Assembly: GCF_949769195.1 (NCBI RefSeq)
Contig: NZ_OX458333.1
Span: 1,550,001 to 1,614,000, forward strand
Origin: Methylocaldum szegediense
GTDB lineage: Bacteria > Pseudomonadota > Gammaproteobacteria > Methylococcales > Methylococcaceae
DNA length: 64,000 nt
Direction of reading: 5' to 3'
Shown here: positions 54,223 to 64,000 of the stretch, in pieces
Layout: every line of letters starts with the position of its first letter
How positions within the stretch are numbered: the stretch's first letter is position 1
The notes under the pieces: model-generated
Told to the model about the DNA's origin: nothing
Seen by the model: only the letters and a program-made list of their open reading frames with translations
Databases searched by the model: none
Position numbers and translations under genes: made by a program

Positions 54223-55287
54223 TGTCGCGTCTCGTGTGATTATTTACCGAGAAGGAGTTATGCTCTGTTCGAAGCCCGGAGCCTTCTCCAGGAGATATTC
54301 GGTTCGTCCAAGTGAGGTTTCTCTCCATGCAGATTCGTCTTCATAAGAACGCCCGTACCACCCCGGCCGTTCGGCAGGCCATTCAAGCGTCCACGTTGAG
54401 CGAGCGCGCCTTGGCCCAAAAGCATGGCATTAGCCGAACGACCGTCCGCAAGTGGAAACACCGCTCCTCGGTCGAAGATGCCTCACACCGGCCCCACACC
54501 CTCAGAACCACGCTCACGCCCGCCCAGGAAGCCATCGTGGTCTACCTCCGCCAAGCTCTGCTCCTCCCCTTGGATGATCTCCTGGCCGTGACCCGGGAAT
54601 TTCTCAATCCCGCCGTGTCCCGTTCCGGGCTAGACCGCTGCCTGCGCCGCCACGGGGTGGCGTCCCTCAAGACCCTGCTTCCGCCTACAGAGAAGGCGAA
54701 GGTCAAACCCTTCAAGGCCTATGAGCCCGGCTTCCTTCACCTGGATGTTAAGTACTTGCCCGCCATCGACGGCGAACCCCGCCGATACCTGTTCGTCGCC
54801 ATCGACCGCGCCACCCGCTGGGTCTATGTCGCCCTCAAGCCCAACCGCTCCGCCTTAAGCGCAAAGGACTTCCTCAAAGCGGTGATTCAGGCCGCGCCTT
54901 TCCGCATCCAGAAATGCCTGACCGACAACGGCTCGGAGTTTACCGACCGTTTCCTGACCCGAACTCGGCAGCCCTCGGGGACGCATGAGTTTGACCGCCT
55001 CTGTACTGAACAAGGCATCGAACATCGCCTGATTCCGCCGGGCCGGCCCCAAACGAATGGCCTGGTGGAACGCTTCAATGGCCGCATCGAGGAGGTGTTG
55101 CAAACCCATCACTTCGATTCAACCGCCGATCTGGACACCACCCTGCACCGCTATGTCGAGCTGTACAATCATCACATTCCCCAAAAGGCCTTAGGCCATC
55201 TCACCCCGATCCAGGCTCTCAAAAACTGGCAACTGTCCCATCCTCATCTTTTTCGAAAGAAGGTTTACGATCTTGCGGGACTTGACA
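54223..55287 (+). mobile_element. IS481-family insertion sequence, copy 3 (1,065 bp, with target duplication)
   Basis: Left end TGTCGCGTCTCG, right end (reversed) TGTCAAGTCCCG, with a 6-bp duplication TTTAGC. It is nearly identical to copy 2. It sits directly behind rpoS in the same direction, probably separating rpoS from its native terminator. Confidence 0.92.
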
Positions 55288-55292
55288 TTTAG
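54327..55292 (+). CDS. IS481-family transposase, copy 3
   Basis: 321 residues from ATG at 54327, same motifs as the other copies. The last codon and stop (ATT TAG) straddle the IS end, and the TAG lies in the target duplication. The stop is thus created by the insertion site. This probably gives the shortest native-like protein of the three. Confidence 0.9.
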   Translation: MQIRLHKNARTTPAVRQAIQASTLSERALAQKHGISRTTVRKWKHRSSVEDASHRPHTLRTTLTPAQEAIVVYLRQALLLPLDDLLAVTREFLNPAVSRSGLDRCLRRHGVASLKTLLPPTEKAKVKPFKAYEPGFLHLDVKYLPAIDGEPRRYLFVAIDRATRWVYVALKPNRSALSAKDFLKAVIQAAPFRIQKCLTDNGSEFTDRFLTRTRQPSGTHEFDRLCTEQGIEHRLIPPGRPQTNGLVERFNGRIEEVLQTHHFDSTADLDTTLHRYVELYNHHIPQKALGHLTPIQALKNWQLSHPHLFRKKVYDLAGLDI

Positions 55293-55293
55293 C

Positions 55294-55894
55294 TTCGGAA
55301 CGCTTTGCTGGAAACTTTCGCCCAAGGGAGCGCCCAAAAACGACTGACATTCACGTCACATACTAATCAGGCTTTCGGGCCGGAAAATCTCAATCTGTCC
55401 GGCTCCGAAAGCGGCCGTTAATAGGGTTCTAGCGAGCCGGCACCGCATGATCTATACACACGAGAGCGGAAAACCGTTAGTGAAAAACGGACGAACGATG
55501 TCTTGAGTCTAATGAATGCTCTCTCCATCCTCTTCGACACCCCACTGCCCTGCCGCAGTCCCCGCTCACTGGGCGGACCGTTGAATACTCAACCCGTGTG
55601 CCGGAACAGAGTTTGTAAGCGACGGTGAGCTGCCGGCCGTTCCGGCGGGTGAAACCCCTCTGAAAACCTAGGCGCCAACGCCGGGCGATACGCAGGCATG
55701 TATTCGCCTTGCCCGTAACAACGGGATCTGTTCCTTTACCGCTGGCAAGGCATAACCAGCGAGCCCAAAAGTAAGAATTTGTCCCTACGAATCGGCCTCA
55801 GAAAGAAGACGGCTCAAAGCCGTCTTAAAATTCGGTAGAATCAATGGCCAGCAGGGCGCCCGGCCCCACTCGGACAGTCATCGGAAAAGAACCA
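55294..55894 (+). other. Long untranslated, structured region upstream of acs
   Basis: About 600 bp without a convincing coding frame. Several hairpins line up on the plus strand: 55684-55708 (GGCGATAC with GTATTCGCC), 55712-55725 (CCCGT-aaca-ACGGG), 55741-55760 (GCTGG/CCAGC), and a perfect 9-bp stem at 55806-55826 (AAGACGGCT/AGCCGTCTT) just before the acs start region. The spacing suggests a leader RNA or small RNA ending in an attenuator-like hairpin. It does not match a riboswitch class I can recall. Confidence 0.45.
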
Positions 55895-58200
<2,306 letters not shown>

Positions 58201-58248
58201 TTTTGCCCTATGCGGCGGGGCCGCTATCCGTCATGGTCTTCGCCGCGA

Positions 58249-58830
58249 CTACGCATCTTCAATGGCAGGTTGGTGTTCTCGGCATATTTTTTCAGCGTCG
58301 CTTTCCGTAAGCCACTCCTTAGTCAGTCCGCACTGACGCGTCCCATCGTCTTGGATCAAGTGATGCCGGCAGGTCTTGCAAGAACCGAAGGTCTTCAGAT
58401 TGTTTGCCGTCTGCAACTCTCTCAAAACACGATTCAACGACGCCGTAATCTCACTGCGGGAGTTTTCGGACAATCCGTTGACGGCAAATCTGAAGACATT
58501 GGGCGGAATGGAATCCGAGACCACACGCAAGCCTTCATCTGTCAGGTTCAGATGAACCACCCGCCTGTCGTTACGATCAGCCTGCTTCTCGATCAGGCCA
58601 CTGGACTCTAAGACGCCCAAAGTCTGAGATACCGTTCCCTTGGTCAGTCCCAAGTAATCGGCCACCGCAACCGGCGTGTTGCTGTATCGATTGCATCGGC
58701 TCAAATAGTGAAGTGCTTCTAACTGAACCGGCTGCAACCCTCTTGCGATGCCCATCCTCCGCACGTCCGTCCGGATGAGGTTGGCGATACGTTCCAAATA
58801 GTCGTAAATCAAATCGGTATTCATATACAT
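58249..58830 (-). CDS. MarR-family regulator with a cysteine/histidine-rich C-terminal tail
   Basis: 193 residues. A winged helix-turn-helix lies at about 35-115 (VAVADYLGLTKGTVSQTLGV, then KQADRNDRRVVHLNLTDEG). Unlike simple MarR proteins it ends in an added ~50-residue tail with SCKTCRHH...RQCGLT...KICREHQP, that is CxxCxHH, C and CxxxH. This tail could bind zinc or an Fe-S cluster and serve as the sensor. It is divergent from a small two-gene unit, and the overlapping promoters at 58850-58885 suggest it controls both sides. Confidence 0.85.
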   Translation of the reverse strand: MYMNTDLIYDYLERIANLIRTDVRRMGIARGLQPVQLEALHYLSRCNRYSNTPVAVADYLGLTKGTVSQTLGVLESSGLIEKQADRNDRRVVHLNLTDEGLRVVSDSIPPNVFRFAVNGLSENSRSEITASLNRVLRELQTANNLKTFGSCKTCRHHLIQDDGTRQCGLTKEWLTESDAEKICREHQPAIEDA

Positions 58831-58849
58831 CTAATAGTATCGGATCAAC

Positions 58850-58885
58850 ATTATATTGACAAAACCTTTGGCTTGTCGCTAGAGT
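58850..58885. promoter_or_regulatory. Overlapping divergent promoters between the marR-type gene and the small operon
   Basis: Plus strand: TTGACA (58856-58861), 18-bp spacer, TAGAGT (58880-58885). Minus strand: TATAAT at 58855-58850 with GCGACA as -35, 18 bp away. The two promoters occupy the same DNA, so one bound regulator would affect both. Confidence 0.55.
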
Positions 58886-59208
58886 TTGTATCGACACAAC
58901 ACCTATTGACATCCTATAGAAACGACAGGTCCTCTGGTCGTCGAGTGCGAACTGCCTATCACTTGGCGTTGTTCCAGCCGATAGCAGACGCACTCTTTTT
59001 TTCTCCGAAGGTATCGCCATCTCGATATGGATGTTTCATATGAACAACAACATCATCGTCGATCTGGCTACATCGCTGGCATCGGGGCGCTCCCCAGAAA
59101 CGTTCCAGCCATTTCGGGTCTTGGGATCAAACATTCCCACCCTCATCAAGGCTCGAAAAAATGACTCCTCCCACTTAGTGAGTCTATGCAGAAGCCAGGT
59201 GACGCGTT

Positions 59209-59379
59209 ATGCGCGACCTCCCGGAGAAAATTGAACGCGTCATTCTTCAAGGATTACGGCTAAGCAAAAGGGGTCGGCAAACAAGCGTCAACCGACTCCT
59301 CACGATCGCTGAGGCCAATCCGCATGGCGCAGACCGAGTCCCCATTTCCAATCTCATTACCGAAGAGGAAAAAATATGA
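59209..59379 (+). CDS. Small hypothetical protein coupled to the DUF2024 gene
   Basis: 56 residues (MRDLPEKIERVILQGLRLSK ... ISNLITEEEKI), basic in the first half. AGGTGA lies about 7 nt before the ATG, and its stop overlaps the next start as ATGA. That overlap and the ribosome site are the main reasons for calling it. I recognise no family. Confidence 0.55.
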   Translation: MRDLPEKIERVILQGLRLSKRGRQTSVNRLLTIAEANPHGADRVPISNLITEEEKI

Positions 59380-59642
59380 GCCAAATCCACGTTTTTGACA
59401 CCTACGCTCGCAGTGCGAGTGGGAAAATCATGCATTTCGATGTGGTACTTCCGGAAAACGATCCCGAAAAAGCCCTGGCATGCGCCCGCGAATGGCTTAA
59501 GTCCATCGGCGAAGAACATGCCGTGGTAAATGCCGAAAATTGTGCCTATTGCCACAGCGAACCACAGGCCCCTGCTGAAATGCAGAAAGATATTGAAACT
59601 AAAGGCTACGCCATCTATAAGATGGAAGGCTGCCCCCGATAA
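59376..59642 (+). CDS. DUF2024 family protein
   Basis: 88 residues matching the small DUF2024 family: HVFDTYARSASGKIMHFDVV, ACAREWLKSIGEE, and CAYCHSEPQAP with a CxxCH motif that may bind metal or be redox active. It is divergent from the MarR-type gene and followed by a strong terminator. Function is unknown. Confidence 0.85.
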   Translation: MSQIHVFDTYARSASGKIMHFDVVLPENDPEKALACAREWLKSIGEEHAVVNAENCAYCHSEPQAPAEMQKDIETKGYAIYKMEGCPR

Positions 59643-59693
59643 CCCTATTTACTTTATGTGATTTAAGGCGCCATCTAGGCTCCAAATCGGTAT

Positions 59694-59730
59694 CCCGGAT
59701 GCGAGCACTTCGCATCCGGGTCTTTATTTT
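59694..59730 (+). terminator. Intrinsic terminator after the DUF2024 gene
   Basis: A perfect 11-bp stem CCCGGATGCGA / TCGCATCCGGG with a GCACT loop, then TCTTTATTTT. Strong rho-independent terminator. Confidence 0.9.
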
Positions 59731-59930
59731 GAATACCGATTCAGTAGCCCGTTCAAATCGGCGCCTCGAGTCGTACCACTAACAGTCACCCCAAAGTGCG
59801 AGCTGCCTTTGTTTTTTACGGGTCATTTCTCGCAAAAAGACAATCTGCCCCGTCTCCCCGCGACGACCAAACGAGTGTCAGAGCCCCCAAATATTTGACA
59901 CTCGTCGTGTAACCGAGAGAATCCCCTCGT

Positions 59931-60341
59931 TTACTTGCCCTCACCCTGCTCCTCGTCAGCCATCGCGATCACCTTGCCCATACACGTTATGACATAATCG
60001 GTGATACTCATGGCCGCATGGCGAGCCTCTTTAACCGAGCCGAATAACTCCTGGTAATCGGTAATCGCTTTCTCCGCGTCGGCCGGGGACGCCGCGCTCG
60101 CGAAATGCGTAAATGCTTCAAAGTACTGCTCGCGACGCGGGTCGACTCCGAAACCCGGCAGGTTGTCGCTGATCTCACCGACGACGCAATCCGCCATGGT
60201 CGCCGGATCGAGCTTATAATCTTTTAAATCAGCATCATCTTTAAATTTAGCGACCAATGCCTCTTTAAGGCTAGTCTTTTCCTTGCTCGTACACCCCACA
60301 AGCAAGAAAACGGCCAAAAAAGCAATCAACAAATTTCTCAT
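59931..60341 (-). CDS. Hypothetical lipoprotein
   Basis: 136 residues with a lipoprotein signal peptide (MRNLLIAFLAVFLLVGC, lipobox LVGC at Cys17), so membrane-anchored in the periplasm. The mature part is helical and acidic with two further cysteines (ATMADCVVGEIS, YVITCMGKV). No recognised domain. The start is placed at the ATG immediately before the signal peptide. Confidence 0.7.
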   Translation of the reverse strand: MRNLLIAFLAVFLLVGCTSKEKTSLKEALVAKFKDDADLKDYKLDPATMADCVVGEISDNLPGFGVDPRREQYFEAFTHFASAASPADAEKAITDYQELFGSVKEARHAAMSITDYVITCMGKVIAMADEEQGEGK

Positions 60342-60615
60342 AAGCAAACCCAATGGATGGTCTCTCTAGATAAAATGCAAAACGCGTTATTATGAGCAGG
60401 AACCGCGCCCGTTGCCAGACCATTCGACCAGTCAACGAACGGCGGCTAACAGCACCTGTCTTCGGCACCCGATATCTTAAAGAAAGCTGTGAATAAATGG
60501 ATTCCGTTCCTGCCTTTCGACAGGCTCCGGAACGTTTTCTGCAATCCCTGCCCTAAGCTGAGTCGAAAGATAATAGAGCTTTCCTAAACTGCGCCGACGT
60601 CCTATCGTCTGACTA

Positions 60616-61593
60616 GTGCCTACGGAAACCGAGACGCTCCAAAGGATCGAAAGTGCCGTAATCCAAGGGATCGAGACTTATCTAGCCTCGCGAAAGGCGA
60701 AAGTACCCGAGTTCGTCGAGCGGCATTTCTCTTTCCGGGGAGCAGTGTCGCTGCACAAAAAAACCTTCGGCAAGGACTTCTACAAACATCCGCTGAATAT
60801 GCTGTGGGGCTTGCCGAGCTTCATCATTCACAGCGCGGCGGCTCTGCTCCGAAAGACCGGGCTCCGTAGGGCAAGTGGAATTCTGGATAAGATGCCGACA
60901 GGTATGCCAACAGCCTTGCAAGCCGAATTGCAATGGTTGATCTATACCGAACTCCTGGAATTGCCGTTCGCTCAGGGTGAACGCGCATTCCAGCGCGACG
61001 CCCTCATGGAAGCCATTCTAAGCCGCCCCGAGATCTCCGCGTTGTGCGAACAATACCTCGAACAGATTCGAAACAAGTCAAACCTGCCCGAGTTTCGTCA
61101 GAAATTGGAAATCAGTCTGGCCGAGTATGGCAAGACTCGTATGGCCGTGACCGAATTGGCAGGTAGCGTGATCTCCCTCGCCACGAGCTATGCCGCTTTC
61201 CACAAAGCCATGCCGGGCACACTTTCGACCAGCATGGCTGCGGCAACCGCCATTGCCCAGCATATTGCGATCGCCAACTTTTGGTTGGGACCCACGGTTG
61301 GATCCTGGTATTACAGTCTTTTTCCAGCCTCCGCCTCGACCGGACTCGTCATTGCAACTACCGGCACGATGATGGCCGCAGTCAGCGCCGTAGCAGCTCT
61401 TGCCTGGGTTGTGGTCGACCCCCTGCTTGCCTGGACCGGTATACATGAGAAACGCCTCAATCGCCTTATCGATGCCATAGGGAACGAGCTTCGCGGTACG
61501 GAGCACGCCGACTATCGAGTTCGTGATCATTACGTCGCCCGCATTTTCGATCTACTCGACATTTTGCGAGTCGCTGCCAAGACGCTAAGCTAA
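60616..61593 (+). CDS. Hypothetical membrane-associated protein (DUF6635-like)
   Basis: 325 residues from GTG at 60616. The N-terminal half has VERHFSFRGAVSLHKKTFGK, a segment LNMLWGLPSFIIHSAAALL, and LQWLIYTELLELPFAQG, the pattern I associate with DUF6635. Two or three hydrophobic helices follow (about 225-275). The last 60 residues are soluble. Function is unknown. It precedes the Nramp-like gene by 45 bp and may be co-transcribed. Confidence 0.65.
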   Translation: MPTETETLQRIESAVIQGIETYLASRKAKVPEFVERHFSFRGAVSLHKKTFGKDFYKHPLNMLWGLPSFIIHSAAALLRKTGLRRASGILDKMPTGMPTALQAELQWLIYTELLELPFAQGERAFQRDALMEAILSRPEISALCEQYLEQIRNKSNLPEFRQKLEISLAEYGKTRMAVTELAGSVISLATSYAAFHKAMPGTLSTSMAAATAIAQHIAIANFWLGPTVGSWYYSLFPASASTGLVIATTGTMMAAVSAVAALAWVVVDPLLAWTGIHEKRLNRLIDAIGNELRGTEHADYRVRDHYVARIFDLLDILRVAAKTLS

Positions 61594-61638
61594 TCCGCCT
61601 TTTGAGTCCCCGCTCTGTCCGTCAATAACAATAACGTC

Positions 61639-63081
61639 ATGAACCGCCCGACTTCTTGCGACGCTCCACTGTCCTATCTTGCGCGAAACCCCGTTCCCGC
61701 CTTCCCCGGATGGTGGGCCGCGCTAGGTCCGGGGATTGTGTGGATGGCCCTGGCGCAAGGTAGCGGTGAGCTTATCTGGTGGCCCTATTTAATCGCCAAA
61801 TATGGGCTCACGTTTCTCTTTCTGTTGATTCCGGCTTGCCTGCTTCAGTATCCCATTAACATCGAGATCGGCCGCTACACCCTGTTGACCGGCGAGAGTA
61901 TTTTTCACGGCTTTATCCGTCTCAGCCGGACATTTGGAATTCTTCTCTGGATACTGATGTCGGTATCGTTTTTCTGGTTCGGCGCCTTTGCCTCCGCAGG
62001 CGGAACAGCAATGGCTGCGCTGACCCACTTCCCCGATGGCTGGGACACGCGCAGCCAGTCGCTCTTTTGGGGCTATTGCTCGATCGCCGTGTTCTTCACG
62101 GCAATCGTGCTCAGCAAAGTCGTCTACGCGCTGGTCGAACGCTTCATGAAAGGGGTCGCGGTCATTACCGTAGCCGGTCTGCTTTGGGCTTGTCTCCAGC
62201 CCGACGTCATCGCCGCGATGCCGAGTTTTTTCCGGGGTCTAATGGGGCCCGTCGGCGCGCCGCCTCGTCCGTGGGAAGCTCAGGATGCCACCAAACTCCT
62301 CACCGCCATCGCATTCGCCGGATTAGGGGGATTTTGGATTTTGTTGTACTCGTACTGGCTGCGCGACAAGGGCGTCGGAATGGCAGCCCATATGGGCAAG
62401 ATCACGGGGCCTATCGCCGGTAAACCCGAGGTCATTACCAGCGACGGCTTTCTGCCGAATTCCTCACCCGCGGACGAAGATCACTGGAAAAAATGGCAGC
62501 TATTCTTGCGCACCGACGTCTCGATCGGAATCCTCGGGAATCTGTCGACGACGCTCATGACCTGCCTGCTCGCATATGCCCTTCTCTTTCCCAAAGGATT
62601 GCTACCGCAGGATTACGAACTCGCCGTCGTCCAGAGCCGGTTTTTCGAGGTGGGATGGGGTACGATCGGGCGACTGCTGTTTTTGCTGGTGGCCGCGGCG
62701 TTCTTGGCCGATACTTGGCTCGCGACCGCCGATGCCGTCAGCCGCATGCAGGCCGACATCGTTCACATACTCTTTCCGAAGAGCCGAAGGATTGCGCTTC
62801 GGACCTGGTATTACATTTTCCTGGGGCTGCTGACCTTGATCACCTCGCTGACCATGGCGCTCGACGCACCCGGCACGCTAATCCTGCTCAGTGCCGTCAT
62901 CGGTTTCGCAGGAACCGTGATGTTCCCGATCGCCTTGTATCTGCTCAATTATCAGCTTCTTGCGCCGCAACTGCCGAAATGGGCCAGACCGCCCCGTAAC
63001 GGCCCATGGGTTTTAGGATTGAGCTTTCTCGTCTATCTCGGGCTGGCCTTGACTTACGGCTGGTCGATGCTGGCCGGCTGA
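61639..63081 (+). CDS. Nramp-like metal-ion transporter
   Basis: 480 residues with about eleven transmembrane segments. The first helix reads GPGIVWMALAQGSGELIWWP where classical Nramp proteins have the metal-binding DPGN, so the usual Asp and Asn ligands are absent. Later helices (LADTWLATADAVSRMQADIV) still resemble the family. Divergent Nramp-related proteins transport Mg or other ions, or are uncharacterised, so substrate is uncertain. It ends 13 bp before the amidase gene. Confidence 0.78.
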   Translation: MNRPTSCDAPLSYLARNPVPAFPGWWAALGPGIVWMALAQGSGELIWWPYLIAKYGLTFLFLLIPACLLQYPINIEIGRYTLLTGESIFHGFIRLSRTFGILLWILMSVSFFWFGAFASAGGTAMAALTHFPDGWDTRSQSLFWGYCSIAVFFTAIVLSKVVYALVERFMKGVAVITVAGLLWACLQPDVIAAMPSFFRGLMGPVGAPPRPWEAQDATKLLTAIAFAGLGGFWILLYSYWLRDKGVGMAAHMGKITGPIAGKPEVITSDGFLPNSSPADEDHWKKWQLFLRTDVSIGILGNLSTTLMTCLLAYALLFPKGLLPQDYELAVVQSRFFEVGWGTIGRLLFLLVAAAFLADTWLATADAVSRMQADIVHILFPKSRRIALRTWYYIFLGLLTLITSLTMALDAPGTLILLSAVIGFAGTVMFPIALYLLNYQLLAPQLPKWARPPRNGPWVLGLSFLVYLGLALTYGWSMLAG

Positions 63082-63094
63082 AACGCGACTTGCC

Positions 63095-64000
63095 ATGAAT
63101 TCGAGTACCTTGGTAGCCAAGCTTCGAAGCGATGAACGGCCTCTGTTGGACCATATCCAGGAACTGCAGAACCGCTTCGCCGAACTCGAACCGACCGTTT
63201 TGGCATTCGTAGCCGAGGAGGATCGCTGGACACGAATCCAGCGCGAAGCAGAAAACTTGCTACGCCGTTATCCGAAACCCGCGGGTCGACCGCCGTTGTT
63301 CGGCGTACCGGTGGGCATCAAAGACATTTTTCGCGTCGAAGGGTTCGAAACGCGGGCGGGCAGCCGTCTGCCGCCCGAGGAAATTCGCGGGGCGGAAGCC
63401 AGCTCGGTAAAGCGCCTCAAAGAGGCGGGTGCCCTCATCATCGGCAAGACCGTCACGGCGGAATTCGCCTATCTCGCTCCCGGTCCGACACGCAACCCTC
63501 ACGATCCCGAGCACACCCCCGGCGGGTCGAGCAGCGGCTCGGCGGCAGCCGTGGCAGCCCGCCTTTGTCTGCTTGCGCTCGGCACCCAGACCGTCGGATC
63601 GATCAATCGGCCCGCCGCTTTCTGCGGCATCTGCGGATTCAAGCCCAGTTATGGGCGATTGCCGGCGGATGGCGTCATTCCGCTCGCTCCCGGCGCCGAT
63701 CATATCGGCTGGTTCGCGCCCGATGTCGATGGCATCGAGCTCGCCGCAAAGGTGCTGATTCCAGATTGGCGATCGTCTCTGACCGAAACACGACCGAAAC
63801 TGGGCGTCCCCGCCGGGCCTTATCTCGACCGGGTGACACCGGATGCCCGGGACCACTTTCAGCAAACCTGCGCCCTCCTTCAAGCGGCCGGCTACATCCT
63901 CATCGATGTACCGGCGTTTCCCGATTTCGAAGAACTCTATCGCTGGCATCACTGCCTGGTCGCTGCCGAAGCCGCTCAGGTACACGCTAATTGGTATCGA
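63095..64000 (+). CDS. Amidase-signature family hydrolase, partial
   Basis: Cut by the right edge after 302 codons. The Ser-cisSer-Lys triad is visible: Lys in GVPVGIKDIF, Ser in PGGSSSGSAAAVAA, and the nucleophile Ser in TQTVGSINRPAAFCGICGFK. Family members include GatA, allophanate hydrolase and general amidases; the sequence lacks GatA-specific context here. Note SINRPA, where many members have GSIRIPA. Preceded closely by the Nramp-like gene. Confidence 0.88.
   Translation, partial: MNSSTLVAKLRSDERPLLDHIQELQNRFAELEPTVLAFVAEEDRWTRIQREAENLLRRYPKPAGRPPLFGVPVGIKDIFRVEGFETRAGSRLPPEEIRGAEASSVKRLKEAGALIIGKTVTAEFAYLAPGPTRNPHDPEHTPGGSSSGSAAAVAARLCLLALGTQTVGSINRPAAFCGICGFKPSYGRLPADGVIPLAPGADHIGWFAPDVDGIELAAKVLIPDWRSSLTETRPKLGVPAGPYLDRVTPDARDHFQQTCALLQAAGYILIDVPAFPDFEELYRWHHCLVAAEAAQVHANWYR

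Noticed and set aside
55294-55894. Cobalamin or other classical riboswitch before acs
   Set aside because: I looked for the conserved cores of cobalamin, glycine, cyclic-di-GMP and SAM classes and found none convincing.
59031-59234. Plus-strand frame of 67 codons before the 56-residue gene
   Set aside because: It overlaps the better supported small gene out of frame, has low-complexity arginine-rich content at its end and no clear ribosome site.

Overview
The window reads as chromosome of a gammaproteobacterium. The trxA-rho pair, an rpoS-type sigma factor, CheV, a sigma-54/sigma-28 flagellar cascade and the apbC-dcd / metG arrangement all fit. A TetR-controlled methanethiol oxidase (MtoX) makes a methylotroph or methanotroph such as the Methylococcales plausible, but this is an inference from gene content only.

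Left third (1-18,000) is an accessory island, read mainly on the minus strand. It holds a type I secretion ATPase running off the left edge, a 1,791-residue RTX protein, a second RTX protein with a serralysin-type zinc protease domain, and a family of small exported proteins, each encoded just upstream of an RTX gene. The array is broken up by six insertion sequences: two IS481-family copies, an inverted pair of IS5/ISL2-like copies, one IS1-family copy, and the end of a further unidentified element. The wreckage can be read precisely. Two of the three paralogous small genes are pseudogenes, a third RTX gene survives as only its first 15 codons, and a fourth survives as a decayed 3' end.

Middle (18,000-33,700) is housekeeping: cysQ, a YrfG-type nucleotidase, trxA, rho, then a minus-strand run apbC-dcd-hemL-dedA/lssY-rmuC, and divergent metG. 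The metG gene carries an in-frame cassette encoding a DUF559 (Vsr-like) nuclease domain, bounded by 36-bp palindromic inverted repeats. This is the most unusual object in the window. A tetR-mtoX-DUF4242 unit follows.

33,900-47,900 is a flagellar and chemotaxis block: flgN-flgM-flgA on the minus strand, then cheV, cheR and flgBCDEFGHIJKL on the plus strand. Recognisable sigma-54 promoters precede flgB and flgA, a sigma-28 promoter precedes flgM, and a possible sigma-28 promoter precedes flgK. A terminator closes the operon after flgL.

47,900-64,000 contains an FtsX-type permease, a VWA / J-domain pair, rpoS (with a third, recent IS481 copy 14 bp behind its stop), a long structured untranslated region before acs, a PII protein, a MarR regulator with a cysteine-rich tail divergent from a small two-gene unit, a lipoprotein, a DUF6635-like protein, an Nramp-like transporter and the start of an amidase cut by the right edge.
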